A DNA stretch of 63,887 bases from Candidatus Alcyoniella australis (GTDB taxonomy: Bacteria; Lernaellota; Lernaellaia; JAVCCG01; Alcyoniellaceae), in NCBI GenBank assembly GCA_030765605.1, contig JAVCCG010000157.1:1-63887 (forward strand), read 5' to 3'. The notes below the pieces were generated by a model. That model was not told where the DNA came from, ran no database searches, and saw only the letters and a program-made list of their open reading frames with translations. The translations under genes were made by a program, and so were the position numbers. Shown here one piece after another: positions 1-9,798 of the stretch; the stretch's first letter is position 1, and each line of letters begins with the position of its first letter.

Positions 1-156
1 AGTTTATGAAAACCCTGAGGCAATGCGCCGCTCGCCCCACACACAAAGATCGATTTCTCGATCTTTACCCCCTCTCCCCAACATCTTCCTACGCGGGGAG
101 GCTCGTGGCGCTGCGACCAGCGTGCTTTGCGAGTTTTGTGGCGGCTCGAAGCCGCC
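1..156 (-). repeat. Dispersed hairpin repeat, partial copy at the window edge
   Basis: On the minus strand this begins directly after the ccsA stop codon with a perfect 7-bp stem and 3-base loop (positions 140-156). It continues to a second hairpin with 9-bp arms and a 4-base loop (45-66), then a conserved tail running to the window edge. The same arrangement and tail occur in the opposite orientation at 61239-61597. The stems differ in sequence between copies but stay paired. A short open frame (6-194) across it is a by-product of the repeat. Confidence 0.85.
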
Positions 157-1455
157 CTAGGCGTAGGCGTGCAGACCGGCGATCAGCAGGTTGACCCCAA
201 GGTAGGTGAAGAGCACCGAGAGGAAGCCGATAATCGAGATATAGGCCGTGCGTACGCCGGTCCAGCCCTGGGTTACGCGGGTGTGCAGATAGATGGCGTA
301 GATCAGCCATGTGATCAGGCTCGAGGTCTCTTTGGGGTCCCACGACCAGTAGGTGCCCCAGGCCACGTTGGCCCAGACCGCGCCGGTGACGATCACCAAC
401 GTCATGATCGGAAACGCCACGACCACCGCGCGATACGAGAGCATGTCCAGCCGCTGGGCGTCGGGCAGCGCCTCTCGCAGACCGTTGCTCGACAGCTTGA
501 GCACAAAGACCAGCACCACGGCCAGCCAGCCCACCAGCAGCATCGCCAGGCGGTAGGGGTTGCCCGACATGCCCACGTCGTTGCGGCTGTTCAGCACGTA
601 GACATAGACTGCCGCGGCAGCGCTCAGGGCGATCAGCGCCAGGCCCAGCACGCCCCAGCCCACGCGCTCGGAGCGCTGGTCGTTGTCAAAGGCGCGGCTG
701 ACGCCGAAAGCAGCCGCCGCAAACAGGAACAGGGCGAACGCCCCGAGCAACCAGGGCCCGGGCGCGTGGATCGGCACCCAGCGCTCGGAGACCATGGCCA
801 ACTCTCCGGGCATGGCGATCAGGCTGTTGGCGGGCATGCAGATCCCCTGGCCCGAGCGGTCGAAGATCTCGAGGCTGCTGGCCATGGCGGCCACTGCCGC
901 GCCGACCAACGATGTGGTCAGGCCGAAGCCCACAAGCCGGGTGCGCACCTTATAGAGATAGAGCAGCGAAAATCCGAAAGCCACCAGAAACGCGGCATAG
1001 CCGATGCCCGCGGTGGCCACGTGGATGTGCAGCCAGACGCTTTGCAGCGCAGGCATCAGCGGCCTGACTCCGTGGCCGGGTTGCAGGCTGGCCACGCCCA
1101 TGGCCACGAACGCCAGGGGAATCACGAACGCCCCGGCCACGCGGACCTTATGGCGCCACTCCACCACCAGGTAGACCAGCACGATCCCCCAGGCGAAGAA
1201 CACCAGCGATTCGTACATATTGGTGAACGGCGGGTGGTCCCAGCCCATTGAGATCCAGCGCAGGGCCAGGCCCACGGTCTGGGCCGTCACTCCGGCTGCG
1301 GCCGCCCCCACACCCAGCAGCCACGACCAGCGGCTGCGGCGGGCGAGGTGGATCACGTAGGCCACTGTTGAGAGCAGGTAGGCCGCGGCCGCGAAGTTGA
1401 AAAACTGGATCGAGGGGCCCAAAAGCTGCGGGTGGGATAGCAGGTCGAGATTCAT
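157..1455 (-). CDS. ccsA: Cytochrome c biogenesis protein CcsA (System II haem handling)
   Basis: A 432-residue polytopic membrane protein. With ResB it forms the System II synthase that exports haem and attaches it to apocytochrome c outside the inner membrane. The tryptophan-rich haem-handling (WWD) motif is visible near residues 365-378 (AWGTYWSWDPKETSS), followed by two more hydrophobic segments at the C-terminus. An N-terminal extension of several membrane segments matches the longer CcsA proteins of deltaproteobacteria. Its ATG overlaps the resB stop as ATGA, so the pair is probably translationally coupled. The dispersed repeat starts immediately after its stop codon. The family call is secure. 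Confidence 0.93.
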   Translation of the reverse strand: MNLDLLSHPQLLGPSIQFFNFAAAAYLLSTVAYVIHLARRSRWSWLLGVGAAAAGVTAQTVGLALRWISMGWDHPPFTNMYESLVFFAWGIVLVYLVVEWRHKVRVAGAFVIPLAFVAMGVASLQPGHGVRPLMPALQSVWLHIHVATAGIGYAAFLVAFGFSLLYLYKVRTRLVGFGLTTSLVGAAVAAMASSLEIFDRSGQGICMPANSLIAMPGELAMVSERWVPIHAPGPWLLGAFALFLFAAAAFGVSRAFDNDQRSERVGWGVLGLALIALSAAAAVYVYVLNSRNDVGMSGNPYRLAMLLVGWLAVVLVFVLKLSSNGLREALPDAQRLDMLSYRAVVVAFPIMTLVIVTGAVWANVAWGTYWSWDPKETSSLITWLIYAIYLHTRVTQGWTGVRTAYISIIGFLSVLFTYLGVNLLIAGLHAYA

Positions 1456-2786
1456 GCCTTTAGCTCCGCGGCCAGTTGCTCGAGTTTTTGAGCCATGGTG
1501 TCCTGGTACTTGTTCGATCGGCCGGTGAGATACAACTTGTTTCCCTCCAGCCGGGCGTAGTAGTGACGGTGCGGCACGCCAAAGACGATCAACAGGCCGA
1601 CCATGAACAGCACGAAGCTCAGGTAGACCACTGAAACTCCCGGGTCGTAGCCGACCTCGAGCCCGGTGTATTGCACCGAACGCGGCGTGATCGAGGTCCG
1701 CGCGTCAGGTCGGTCGGCGTCGTGTTCCGGGTAGTGAAACAGCAGCAGCGCGCGCTCGACGAACCCGTCGGGATGTTGCAGCGCCAGCTCCAGGCGCGGC
1801 CCGTAGAGCGGATCCTCGCGAAACGACAGCGGCACCAGCACCAGCGGCGAGTCGGGCACGGCCAGCGGGCCGTGAGCCTCGGACTCGAACGAGACCTGGT
1901 AGGTGCGGCCGCTGGCCTTGTCCTCGATCTGCAGCAGGGTCGTATTGCCGTAATTGTTCTGGTACAGGGTGAAGCCGTTGGGCGCCTTGTAGGGCCGGTT
2001 GACCTCGACCATCGTCCTTTCCGGCGGCTCGCCGGGACGCTCGATCAGCAGATGCGAGAGGTAGTCGCTGACCTCCTGGGTCCCGGGGTAGAGATTGATT
2101 TTGAAGCTTTCACAGCTGACTTTGAATCCCAGATCGATCGGTTCGCCGCTGTCGCGGTCGTAAAAGAACTCGGTCGATCCGCCCTCGGGCAGGTTGATCA
2201 TCCCGCGCTGGCCGTAAAGCACGCCGATCATTGCGCCTACAGCCAAAACCAGCACCGCCAGATGAATCATGTACACGCCGAAGCGGCCCAGCCGTCCGCG
2301 CTCCACGGCATAGTAGACCGCGCTGTCTTGCTCGAGCTTGCGCAGCGTGCCGTGCCGCGCCAGCCGGGACTCCAGCCCCTCCAGCGCCGTCTGCCCCAGA
2401 CGCACCTCGACCAGGTTGCTAAACGCGCCCTGCGCAGTGCGGTCGAGCTTGAGCATCGGCGCGCGAAGCGAGCGCAGCAGCTTGGTCAGCCGATCAATGG
2501 AGCAGGCGATGATATTGACCAGCATCAACACGATCAGCGTCACGAACGGCAGCGAGCGGAACACGTCGTAAGGATTGAGGTAATTGGCGATTGCCAGCGC
2601 CAGGGGCATTTGGTCGCCGCCGGCCTGCAGCGTCTGGCGGTAATCCATTGCCGCTTGCTCGAACAGCTCGCCGTGGGGCACCCAGATCATTCCCGGCCGC
2701 TGGGGAATGAGCACGCCGACCAGGCACATCGCCGTGAAGATCAACAGCAACCAGACCGAGAGCTTAAGTGATGACAATACCTTCAA
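1452..2786 (-). CDS. resB: ResB-like cytochrome c biogenesis protein
   Basis: A 444-residue ResB-family protein, the partner of CcsA in System II. It has early membrane segments (about residues 10-30 and 78-95), a third near 165-190, a large extracytoplasmic domain and a last segment near 395-415, the usual ResB topology. Translation appears to start at a TTG, giving MKVLSSLKLS, with a GGAG about ten bases upstream. An ATG slightly further upstream is out of frame. It is first in a two-gene operon with ccsA and is divergent from the gene at 2941, with about 155 bases between them for both promoters. Confidence 0.9.
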   Translation of the reverse strand: MKVLSSLKLSVWLLLIFTAMCLVGVLIPQRPGMIWVPHGELFEQAAMDYRQTLQAGGDQMPLALAIANYLNPYDVFRSLPFVTLIVLMLVNIIACSIDRLTKLLRSLRAPMLKLDRTAQGAFSNLVEVRLGQTALEGLESRLARHGTLRKLEQDSAVYYAVERGRLGRFGVYMIHLAVLVLAVGAMIGVLYGQRGMINLPEGGSTEFFYDRDSGEPIDLGFKVSCESFKINLYPGTQEVSDYLSHLLIERPGEPPERTMVEVNRPYKAPNGFTLYQNNYGNTTLLQIEDKASGRTYQVSFESEAHGPLAVPDSPLVLVPLSFREDPLYGPRLELALQHPDGFVERALLLFHYPEHDADRPDARTSITPRSVQYTGLEVGYDPGVSVVYLSFVLFMVGLLIVFGVPHRHYYARLEGNKLYLTGRSNKYQDTMAQKLEQLAAELKA

Positions 2787-2940
2787 CGGCGGCGGTCTCC
2801 ATCCCCTCGGGGGTCGTTTTTAACGACTGTCATAGGCGTAATAATCAGCATACCGAGTTCGCGTATCTAACCTTAAAGGTGGACTGTCGTCAATCACCTG
2901 GATTATCCTCTGGGACAGACCGTCCATTGTAGGGAGTCCG

Positions 2941-3441
2941 ATGAGCAGCACGACCAAAAATCGATCGCGCCGCATCCTGCCCAGGCCCGGCCGGCTGTTG
3001 CGACTGCTGCTGATCAGCGTGATCATCGTGGGGATGCTGTTGATGGTCTCGGTGATGCTGCCTTTCGACTGGGTGCTTCAGGCCTACTTGTGGTATAAAG
3101 ACGGGATAATCGAGCGCGACACAGACAACAACGGGGTCGTAGACTACCTGGAGACCTGGAGCAACGGCGAGCTGATCTCGTCGCAATGGGATACTGACAA
3201 CGACGGACGTTTCGACACCTTCGCCACCTACCAGGACGATAAGGTGGTCATCTTTGAGATAGACTTTAACCGCGACGGGCGGATAGATTACAGGGAATAT
3301 CGAGACGATCGAGGCGATGCGCGATATCAAATCGACAAGGATTACGACGGAGTATTCGAAACCGACGAAGGCTCCCTCCAATCCGATGCGCTCGACCTCG
3401 GCGGTTTGGCGCTTCCCCGAACCGGGGACTTGCTTCAGTAA
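2941..3441 (+). CDS. Membrane-anchored protein with four calcium-loop-like repeats
   Basis: A 166-residue protein of no named family. A basic N-terminus precedes one strong membrane segment (about residues 20-40). The rest, probably outside the membrane, carries four evenly spaced Asp-rich loops of the DxDxDG type: DTDNNGVVDY, DTDNDGRFDT, DFNRDGRIDY and DKDYDGVFET. Such loops bind calcium in EF-hand, dockerin and thrombospondin type-3 proteins, so calcium binding is a reasonable inference. GGGAG lies just upstream of the ATG. The next gene follows after nine bases, so they are probably co-transcribed. Function unknown. Confidence 0.75.
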   Translation: MSSTTKNRSRRILPRPGRLLRLLLISVIIVGMLLMVSVMLPFDWVLQAYLWYKDGIIERDTDNNGVVDYLETWSNGELISSQWDTDNDGRFDTFATYQDDKVVIFEIDFNRDGRIDYREYRDDRGDARYQIDKDYDGVFETDEGSLQSDALDLGGLALPRTGDLLQ

Positions 3442-3450
3442 GGGATGATC

Positions 3451-4866
3451 ATGGGACAGCTCAAGAACCCCAAGGAAAACATCAAGAGCCTTACCGATCA
3501 CGTTGATAAAGAGATCGAGGCCGACATCAGAAAGCTCAAGCGGACCAGTTCAGCGTTGGCGCTGATGGGCACCGTCGTGGTCCTGCTGATCGTCGCCTTG
3601 CTGATCTACACCATCAACCGCAACGATCGGCTCAACCTGAGCAATCCGCTGGTTGTCGTGGCGGCCAAGGCCGACTGCTACGAGTCGCCCGATCCCGAGA
3701 GCGAAAAGGTCCAGACTTTCCAGGCCGGAGACGAGCTGCTGGCGCGGGACTACGACCAGGGCTGGTACAGGGTCAATAAGCTCAACGGCGAGGGTACGGC
3801 CGAACAGGTCGGCGGCTGGGTGCGCGAGGACAACATTATCACGCGCGAACTACACGACCTGCGCGTGCAGACGATCCAGCACATGGGCTCGCCGATCAAA
3901 ATCCTCAACGAGCGCATCTCCTACGATCCCACGACCGGCGGCGATTTCGAGCTTCGGGGCACGTTCCGCAATATAATCGCCCTGCCGCTGGACCACGTGC
4001 GCCTGCTGGTCTCGTTCTCGCAGCGCCGGGGCGACGAGCGCCAAAACGAGGGCCCGTTGCAGCTGCCCGCCGACGTCACCGATGACGGCCGCGAGGCCGA
4101 GGAATTCGACGAGGTCGCGCACAAGCCGGGCACCGGCGCCGAGAAGGAAATCCCCACGATGATCACACGCGAGGAGGATTTCTTCATCGACAATCAGCTG
4201 CCGGCGCAGGGCTCCGAGCCGTTCGTGTTCCAAGCCCAGATCGAGGACGGCAACATCGAGTTCAAACGTTGGGACGTCCAACTGGACAACTACCCGGTCC
4301 AGCTGACCTATGTCGACAACGACTTGGTCTACGACGACACCGGCTACTTCAAACTGCACTACACCCTGAGCAACCGCACCGACCTGCCGCTGTCGAACAT
4401 CCGGGTCAAGGTGGTGTTCGAAGACCCGGAGACCAATACGCTCTACGTCTACTCCCAGCGCGTGTGCCAAACCATCGGGTTGAAAAAGGGAGTCGATCGC
4501 AGCTTCGACTTCGAGGGGCTGGTCGAGCGGACCGAGGACGAACAGCTCGCCGAATCCCCGCTGGTCTGGAAGGGCGTGCGCGTGCTGGCCGAACCGATCG
4601 AGATCTACGATCCGCGCTGGCTCGCCGACGAGATCGGCAACTTCACGCTGTTCGCCAAACTGCGCAACAACACCAACCTCCCGGTGCAGAACGTCAGGGT
4701 CAAGGTCAACTTCTTCGACCAGAACCGCGAGCTGGTGGACTACAAGTCCTCGTACTTCGCCACCAACAAGCCGCTGGTCTTCGGCGAGCCGCAGGAGATC
4801 GTGTTCCGCGGCACCTTCACCCGCAACTACCGTTACAAGTCACTGCGGGTCGAGGGCTTCAAATAG
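3451..4866 (+). CDS. Membrane-anchored protein with an SH3-like domain
   Basis: A 471-residue protein with a charged N-terminal stretch, one membrane segment (about residues 35-55) and a large extracytoplasmic part. Residues about 65-120 resemble a bacterial SH3 domain (exposure of WYRV and GGWVRED-type strands). Two or three beta-rich repeats follow; segments around residues 290 and 390 share a D-x-G-x-F-x-L-x-x-x-L-x-N-x-T pattern (GYFKLHYTLSNRT and GNFTLFAKLRNNT), like internal duplicated immunoglobulin-like domains. An in-frame ATG six bases upstream touches the AAGGG; the one used here has proper spacing. It pairs with the calcium-loop gene before it. No specific function can be assigned. 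Confidence 0.75.
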   Translation: MGQLKNPKENIKSLTDHVDKEIEADIRKLKRTSSALALMGTVVVLLIVALLIYTINRNDRLNLSNPLVVVAAKADCYESPDPESEKVQTFQAGDELLARDYDQGWYRVNKLNGEGTAEQVGGWVREDNIITRELHDLRVQTIQHMGSPIKILNERISYDPTTGGDFELRGTFRNIIALPLDHVRLLVSFSQRRGDERQNEGPLQLPADVTDDGREAEEFDEVAHKPGTGAEKEIPTMITREEDFFIDNQLPAQGSEPFVFQAQIEDGNIEFKRWDVQLDNYPVQLTYVDNDLVYDDTGYFKLHYTLSNRTDLPLSNIRVKVVFEDPETNTLYVYSQRVCQTIGLKKGVDRSFDFEGLVERTEDEQLAESPLVWKGVRVLAEPIEIYDPRWLADEIGNFTLFAKLRNNTNLPVQNVRVKVNFFDQNRELVDYKSSYFATNKPLVFGEPQEIVFRGTFTRNYRYKSLRVEGFK

Positions 4867-5008
4867 GCGGCTGCCCCAAACAGCTCAACTTCGGGTCGGC
4901 TGCAAGGTCGGCCCGTTTTCGCTCTATGTGGCATCATGGCTTGGAAACGGCACGGCCGTTGGATGACAATTCTCGCTTTGGCAACCAAGCTGATCGGAGA
5001 AAATAGTC

Positions 5009-6118
5009 GTGCAAAGTGTGATCGATTACTTCCTGGACCTACAGCACATCTCGAGCCTGGGCGTGTTCACCGTTGGCATCCTGAGCTTTTTCACGCCCTG
5101 CGTACTGCCGCTGGTTTTCAGCTACCTGACCTTCATCTCCGGGGTAAGCTTCGACGAGCTGACCGCCGAACGACGATCGGGCGGAACCCTGGGCAAGGTG
5201 CTGCTGAACACCGTGCTGTTCATCCTGGGCTTCTCGGTTGTATTCCTGATCGTCGGCGGACTGGCCGGCGCCCTGGGCGAGCTGATCCGGCAATACCAGG
5301 CGGCGATCTACATCATCGCCGCGGCGCTGGTGGTCGTGCTGGCGCTGCATATCATGGGCGCGTTCAAGCTTAAATTCCTGATGACCGAACACCGGATTCA
5401 GGTGCAAAACAAGGTGCTGGGACCGATCGGCTCGTTCATCGTGGGCTTCACCTTCGCCTTTGCGCTGAGCCCCTGCCTCTCGGGGATCGTGATCGCAATC
5501 ATCCCGCTGGCCGTGACCGAGGAGAGCTTCATCGGCGGCCTGACCACGATGGCGATCTTCTCCGCGGGCCTGGGCATGCCGTTTCTGCTCACCGCGCTGT
5601 TCGTCAATCAGGCGATGAAGTTCTTCGGCAAAATGCGCACGCACTACCGCGCGGTGGAAATCGTCAGCGGCCTGATCCTGATCCTGCTCGCCGCCTATTT
5701 GGCGCTGACCGGCATCAAGGCCATGGGCCAGATCGAGTTCCAGGATCTGGAGGGCAAACGCGTGGTGCAGTCGGACTATCGCGGCGATCCGCTGCTGATG
5801 GTGTTCTTTGCCTCGTACTGCGCACCGTGCATCAACGAGGTGCCCGAGCTCAACCGGCTGCACGCCGAATACGGCCCGCAGGGGCTGCAGGTTGTGGGCG
5901 TGAACTACAACGAGGACGCGTCGATCGCCGAGGGGTTCCGCGAGGAGCACGGCGTGGGCTATCCGGTGCTGCTCTCGGGCGAGGAGGGATTGCCCGCGAT
6001 GGGCGGCTCCTCCCTGCCCTTCCTGGTGCTGATCGACGAACGCGGCAGGACCGTGGGTACGGCCAGTCGGGCCGAGGAACGCAAGAAGTTGATCGAGCAA
6101 ATTCCCGACCTGTTGTAA
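5009..6118 (+). CDS. CcdA-TlpA fusion: thiol-disulfide transporter with thioredoxin domain
   Basis: A 369-residue protein with two joined parts. Residues about 1-235 are a CcdA/DsbD-type membrane domain with the paired intramembrane cysteines (FFTPCVLPL and ALSPCLSGI). Residues about 245-369 are a TlpA/ResA-like thioredoxin with a CAPC active site (SYCAPCINEVPEL). CcdA passes electrons from cytoplasmic thioredoxin across the membrane, and TlpA/ResA reduces apocytochrome c cysteines before haem attachment; here donor and acceptor are one chain. With ccsA and resB this completes a System II set within 6 kb. Start is GTG with GGAG eight bases upstream. The stop overlaps the xseA ATG by one base. 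Confidence 0.9.
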   Translation: MQSVIDYFLDLQHISSLGVFTVGILSFFTPCVLPLVFSYLTFISGVSFDELTAERRSGGTLGKVLLNTVLFILGFSVVFLIVGGLAGALGELIRQYQAAIYIIAAALVVVLALHIMGAFKLKFLMTEHRIQVQNKVLGPIGSFIVGFTFAFALSPCLSGIVIAIIPLAVTEESFIGGLTTMAIFSAGLGMPFLLTALFVNQAMKFFGKMRTHYRAVEIVSGLILILLAAYLALTGIKAMGQIEFQDLEGKRVVQSDYRGDPLLMVFFASYCAPCINEVPELNRLHAEYGPQGLQVVGVNYNEDASIAEGFREEHGVGYPVLLSGEEGLPAMGGSSLPFLVLIDERGRTVGTASRAEERKKLIEQIPDLL

Positions 6119-7476
6119 TGGAATATTTCCCGGGTTCCGAGCGCTCGCAGCCGTTGCCGGTGGCCCAGCTGGTGGCGCTGGTGCGCCGCGGCCTGGAACA
6201 GACCTTCGACGACGTGGCGGTCCAGGGCGAGATCCGCGACCTGCGGCGTCCGGCCTCGGGCCACTGCTACTTCACCCTCGCCGGCGAGGGCGCCCAGATC
6301 CGCTGCGTGCTGTTCCGCAGCCGCGCGCGGCTGCTGCGCTTTGAGCCGGGCGACGGCCAGAGCGTAATCGTGCGCGGCCAGGTTACGGTCTACGACGCGC
6401 GCGGCGATTTGCAGATTTTGGCCGAATACATCGAGCCCACGGGCGTGGGCGCGATGATGCTCGCGCTGGAGCAACTCAAGGCCCGGCTGTCGGCCGAAGG
6501 GCTGTTCGACGCCGATCGTAAGCAACCGATCCCCGATCTGCCCCAGGCCGTGGGCGTGGTGACCAGTGCCACGGGCGCGGCGATCCGCGACATTCTGAAC
6601 ACCATCGAGTCGCGCTTTCCCGGGCTTCCGGTTGTTCTCAGCCCGACGCTGGTTCAGGGCCAGGGCGCGGCCGAGCAGATCGCCGGGGCGCTTCAGCGAC
6701 TGGTCGATCATGCACCGGAGGTCGAGGTGATAATCGTCGGCCGCGGCGGCGGCAGCTTCGAAGATCTGTTCGCGTTTAACGAGGAGTCGGTGGTGCGGGC
6801 CATCGCGCGTTGCCCGCTGCCGGTGATCTCGGCCGTGGGGCACGAGATCGACTGGACCCTGAGCGACCTGGTGGCGGACGAACGTGCGGCCACGCCCACT
6901 GCCGCGGCCCAACGCGCGGTTGCAAACCGCGCAGAGGTCGAGGAATCGATCGAAAATTCGCGATCACGCGCCTATGATCGCCTGCGCGGGATGATCGACG
7001 GACAACGCGACGCGGTAAACGCGCTGAGCTCGCGGCTGCTCGACCCGCGCAAGCTGGTGCAACGCACCTCTCAACGTCTCGACGACCTGGGGGCGTTGAT
7101 CGAATCGGCGATGCGCGGCCGGGTTCAGCGCCTGGACGAGCGCTGCAGCGGAATGTCCGCACGCGTCGCGGCCTCGTCGCCGGACCGCCGAACGCGCAGC
7201 GTGGCGCTGTTGGTGCAGGCGCGTTTCCAACGGCTGATCCGCGCGGCACAAGTTCGCATCGAGCGCCAGTCCGCGCTGCGCAGCAGCCTTGATTCGCGCT
7301 TGCAAGCGGCCGGACCGCCGGCGGTTATCAAGCGCGGCTACGCCCTGGTGCGCGGGCCGGACGGCAAGCCGCTACGCGACGCGTCCGCGCTGCGTGTCGG
7401 CGACGCGGTGCACGTCTCCCTGGCGCGCGGCGCGTTCGGCGCATTGGTTCAAGACGTGGAGGTCGACGATAACTGA
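6118..7476 (+). CDS. xseA: Exodeoxyribonuclease VII large subunit
   Basis: A 452-residue XseA, the catalytic subunit of ExoVII, which degrades single-stranded DNA into oligonucleotides in repair. The N-terminal OB-fold (about 10-105) is followed by the catalytic domain with VGVVTSATGAAIRDI, the GRGGGSFEDLFAFN motif and AVGHEIDWTL, all typical of the family. A helical, coiled-coil-rich region and the C-terminal KRGYALVR segment complete it. The open frame extends upstream inside the CcdA-TlpA gene, but homology starts at the ATG that overlaps that gene's stop (TAATG). xseB follows 78 bases later. Confidence 0.97.
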   Translation: MEYFPGSERSQPLPVAQLVALVRRGLEQTFDDVAVQGEIRDLRRPASGHCYFTLAGEGAQIRCVLFRSRARLLRFEPGDGQSVIVRGQVTVYDARGDLQILAEYIEPTGVGAMMLALEQLKARLSAEGLFDADRKQPIPDLPQAVGVVTSATGAAIRDILNTIESRFPGLPVVLSPTLVQGQGAAEQIAGALQRLVDHAPEVEVIIVGRGGGSFEDLFAFNEESVVRAIARCPLPVISAVGHEIDWTLSDLVADERAATPTAAAQRAVANRAEVEESIENSRSRAYDRLRGMIDGQRDAVNALSSRLLDPRKLVQRTSQRLDDLGALIESAMRGRVQRLDERCSGMSARVAASSPDRRTRSVALLVQARFQRLIRAAQVRIERQSALRSSLDSRLQAAGPPAVIKRGYALVRGPDGKPLRDASALRVGDAVHVSLARGAFGALVQDVEVDDN

Positions 7477-7554
7477 TCCGGTGACGGCCGTTTGCGCGGC
7501 CGCGGATCGGCACAGTATATTTGCCGTGCAACCAACGGCGGCGGGGGCTGTCTG

Positions 7555-7800
7555 ATGAAGAAGAACAATCAAGATCAGGAACGGCTGGCCGACCAGATCG
7601 CCCGGCTGGAACAGATCGTGGAAAAACTCGAGGACGACGAGATCGACATCGAGGAGGCAATGGCCGCGTTTGAGGAGGGTGTCAAACTCTCACGGCGCTG
7701 CCTTGACAAGCTCGATCTGATCTCAAAACGCGTTGAACAGCTGGTGAAAACCGAAAACGGCGTGGAACGCCGGCCACTGGACCCGGAACCCGAACAATAG
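7555..7800 (+). CDS. xseB: Exodeoxyribonuclease VII small subunit
   Basis: An 81-residue acidic, helical protein matching XseB ([19 protein letters not shown] and [12 protein letters not shown]), which binds several copies to the XseA coiled coil. The frame is open further upstream, but the first ATG that fits the family is this one, with a GGCGGGGG run ahead of it. It lies between xseA and dxs; the xseA-xseB-dxs order (often with ispA) is common in bacteria and supports the call. Confidence 0.95.
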   Translation: MKKNNQDQERLADQIARLEQIVEKLEDDEIDIEEAMAAFEEGVKLSRRCLDKLDLISKRVEQLVKTENGVERRPLDPEPEQ

Positions 7801-7810
7801 AGACCGATCG

Positions 7811-9730
7811 ATGAACCTGCTCGAACGCATCAAAAGCCCGCGCGAGCTCAAGCTGATTCCCGAGGAACGGCTGCCCGAGCTGGCCGAGGAGATCAGAGAG
7901 CTGATCGTCCAGACCGTCAGCCGCACCGGCGGGCACCTGGCCTCCAACCTGGGCGTGGTCGAGCTGACATTGGCGATCCACTACGTTTTCGACGCGCCTC
8001 ACGACCGGCTGATCTGGGACGTGGGGCACCAGGCCTACACCCACAAGCTGCTCACCGGACGCGCCGAACGCTTCGGCACCCTGCGCAAACACGACGGGCT
8101 CTCGGGTTTCCCGCATCGCGATGAGAGCGAGTACGACCTGTTCACCGTGGGCCACAGCGGCACCTCGATTTCCGTAGGCCTGGGGCTGAACGAGGCGCTC
8201 AAGCTCGCCGGACGCGGCGAGGACGTGGTGAGCGTGATCGGCGACGGCTCGATGACCGCGGGGCTGGCCTTCGAGGGGCTGAACCAGGCCGGGCACCTGG
8301 GCCGTCGAATCATCATCGTGCTCAACGACAACGAGATGAGCATCAGCCCCAACGTCGGCGCGCTGCAAAGCTACATCTCGCGCAAGATGTCCGGCCCGTT
8401 CTATACGCGCATCCGCCGACGGCTCAAGGCGATGCTCAAAAACATTCCGGCCATTGGCGATGACGTGTTCCACATCTCGAAAAAGCTCGAGGATTCGTTC
8501 AAGGGCTTCATGACCCCCGGCCTGCTGTTCGAGGCGCTGGGCTTTGAGTACTTCGGCCCGATCGACGGCCACAACACCCACGACCTGATCGAGACTTTCC
8601 GCAACGTGCGGCACCTGGACAACCCGGTGCTGGTCCACGCGGTGACGCGCAAGGGCAAAGGCTACGCGCCGGCCGAGGCCGACCCCGCGCGCTACCACGG
8701 CATCGGACCGTTCGACCCGGCCAACGGCGAGCCGCGCTCCAAGCCCGGACCGCCGAGCTACACCCAGGTCTTTTCCGATGCAATCTGCGAGCTTGGCGCG
8801 CGCGACGAGCGGATCGTGGCAATAACCGCGGCCATGCCCCAGGGCACGGGCCTGGAGCTTTTCTCCCAGCGCTTTCCACGCCGGACCTACGACGTGGGGA
8901 TCGCCGAGCAGCACGGCATCTGCTTTGCCGCCGGGCTGGCGCGGGCCGGGCTGCGTCCGGTGGCCGCGATCTACTCGACCTTTTTACAGCGCGCCTACGA
9001 CCAGGTCGTGCACGACGTTTGTTTGCAAAACCTGCCGGTGGTCTTTGCCGTTGACCGCGGCGGCCTGGTCGGCGCCGATGGCCCCACGCACCACGGCGCG
9101 TTCGACCTCTCGTACCTGCGGCACATCCCGAACATAACGCTGATGGCGCCCAAGGACGAAGAGGAGCTGCGGCATATGCTCTACACCGCGCTGCAGCACG
9201 AAGGCCCGGTTGCGCTGCGCTACCCGCGCGGCGCAGGCATGGGCGTCAAGCCCAGTGCGCAGTTCAAAGCGCTGCCCATCGGACGCGGGGAGTGGCTGCG
9301 CCGCGGCCAAGACGCGGGCATCGTGGCCCTGGGCCCGCGCGCGCACCAAGCATTGGCCGTGGCCGAACGGTTGGCCGAACAAAACGTGGACTGCGCGGTG
9401 TTCAACGCACGCTTTGTCAAACCCCTGGACAGCGACGCGATCTGCGAGCTGGCGCGCTCCACCGGCCGACTGGTCACACTCGAGGACAACGCCTTGGCCG
9501 GAGGTTTTGGCAGCGCAGTACTCGAGCTGCTGGCCGACCAGGGGCTTTGCAACGTGCGGGTTACGCGGCTTGGAATCCCCGACCGCTTCATCGCGCACGG
9601 CGACGGCGAACAGCTCGCCCTTGACTGCGGCCTGGACGACGAACACCTGCTAAATGCGGTACTCGAGCTGGTCGAACGACCCCGCGATAAGGCTCGCCGC
9701 GACTCCTCCACTGGAAACAACGTAGCGTAA
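7811..9730 (+). CDS. dxs: 1-deoxy-D-xylulose-5-phosphate synthase
   Basis: A 639-residue, full-length DXS. It condenses pyruvate and glyceraldehyde 3-phosphate using thiamine diphosphate, the first step of the MEP isoprenoid pathway. Visible are the N-terminal [20 protein letters not shown] block, the thiamine-binding GDGSMTAG with downstream NDNEMSIS, the central transketolase domain ([15 protein letters not shown]) and YPRGAG before the C-terminal domain. It starts ten bases after xseB. The MITE-like element begins about 70 bases after its stop. Confidence 0.98.
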   Translation: MNLLERIKSPRELKLIPEERLPELAEEIRELIVQTVSRTGGHLASNLGVVELTLAIHYVFDAPHDRLIWDVGHQAYTHKLLTGRAERFGTLRKHDGLSGFPHRDESEYDLFTVGHSGTSISVGLGLNEALKLAGRGEDVVSVIGDGSMTAGLAFEGLNQAGHLGRRIIIVLNDNEMSISPNVGALQSYISRKMSGPFYTRIRRRLKAMLKNIPAIGDDVFHISKKLEDSFKGFMTPGLLFEALGFEYFGPIDGHNTHDLIETFRNVRHLDNPVLVHAVTRKGKGYAPAEADPARYHGIGPFDPANGEPRSKPGPPSYTQVFSDAICELGARDERIVAITAAMPQGTGLELFSQRFPRRTYDVGIAEQHGICFAAGLARAGLRPVAAIYSTFLQRAYDQVVHDVCLQNLPVVFAVDRGGLVGADGPTHHGAFDLSYLRHIPNITLMAPKDEEELRHMLYTALQHEGPVALRYPRGAGMGVKPSAQFKALPIGRGEWLRRGQDAGIVALGPRAHQALAVAERLAEQNVDCAVFNARFVKPLDSDAICELARSTGRLVTLEDNALAGGFGSAVLELLADQGLCNVRVTRLGIPDRFIAHGDGEQLALDCGLDDEHLLNAVLELVERPRDKARRDSSTGNNVA

Positions 9731-9798
9731 CCCGCACCGGCCTTGCCCGTGAGCGCCAATCCGGGTTTAATCTGGTCCGCTATGACTCCTCGCGACAA

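Noticed and set aside
127-2771. Long plus-strand open frames opposite ccsA and resB
   Set aside because: Shadow frames rich in Arg, His and Gln with no family match, opposite well-supported genes.
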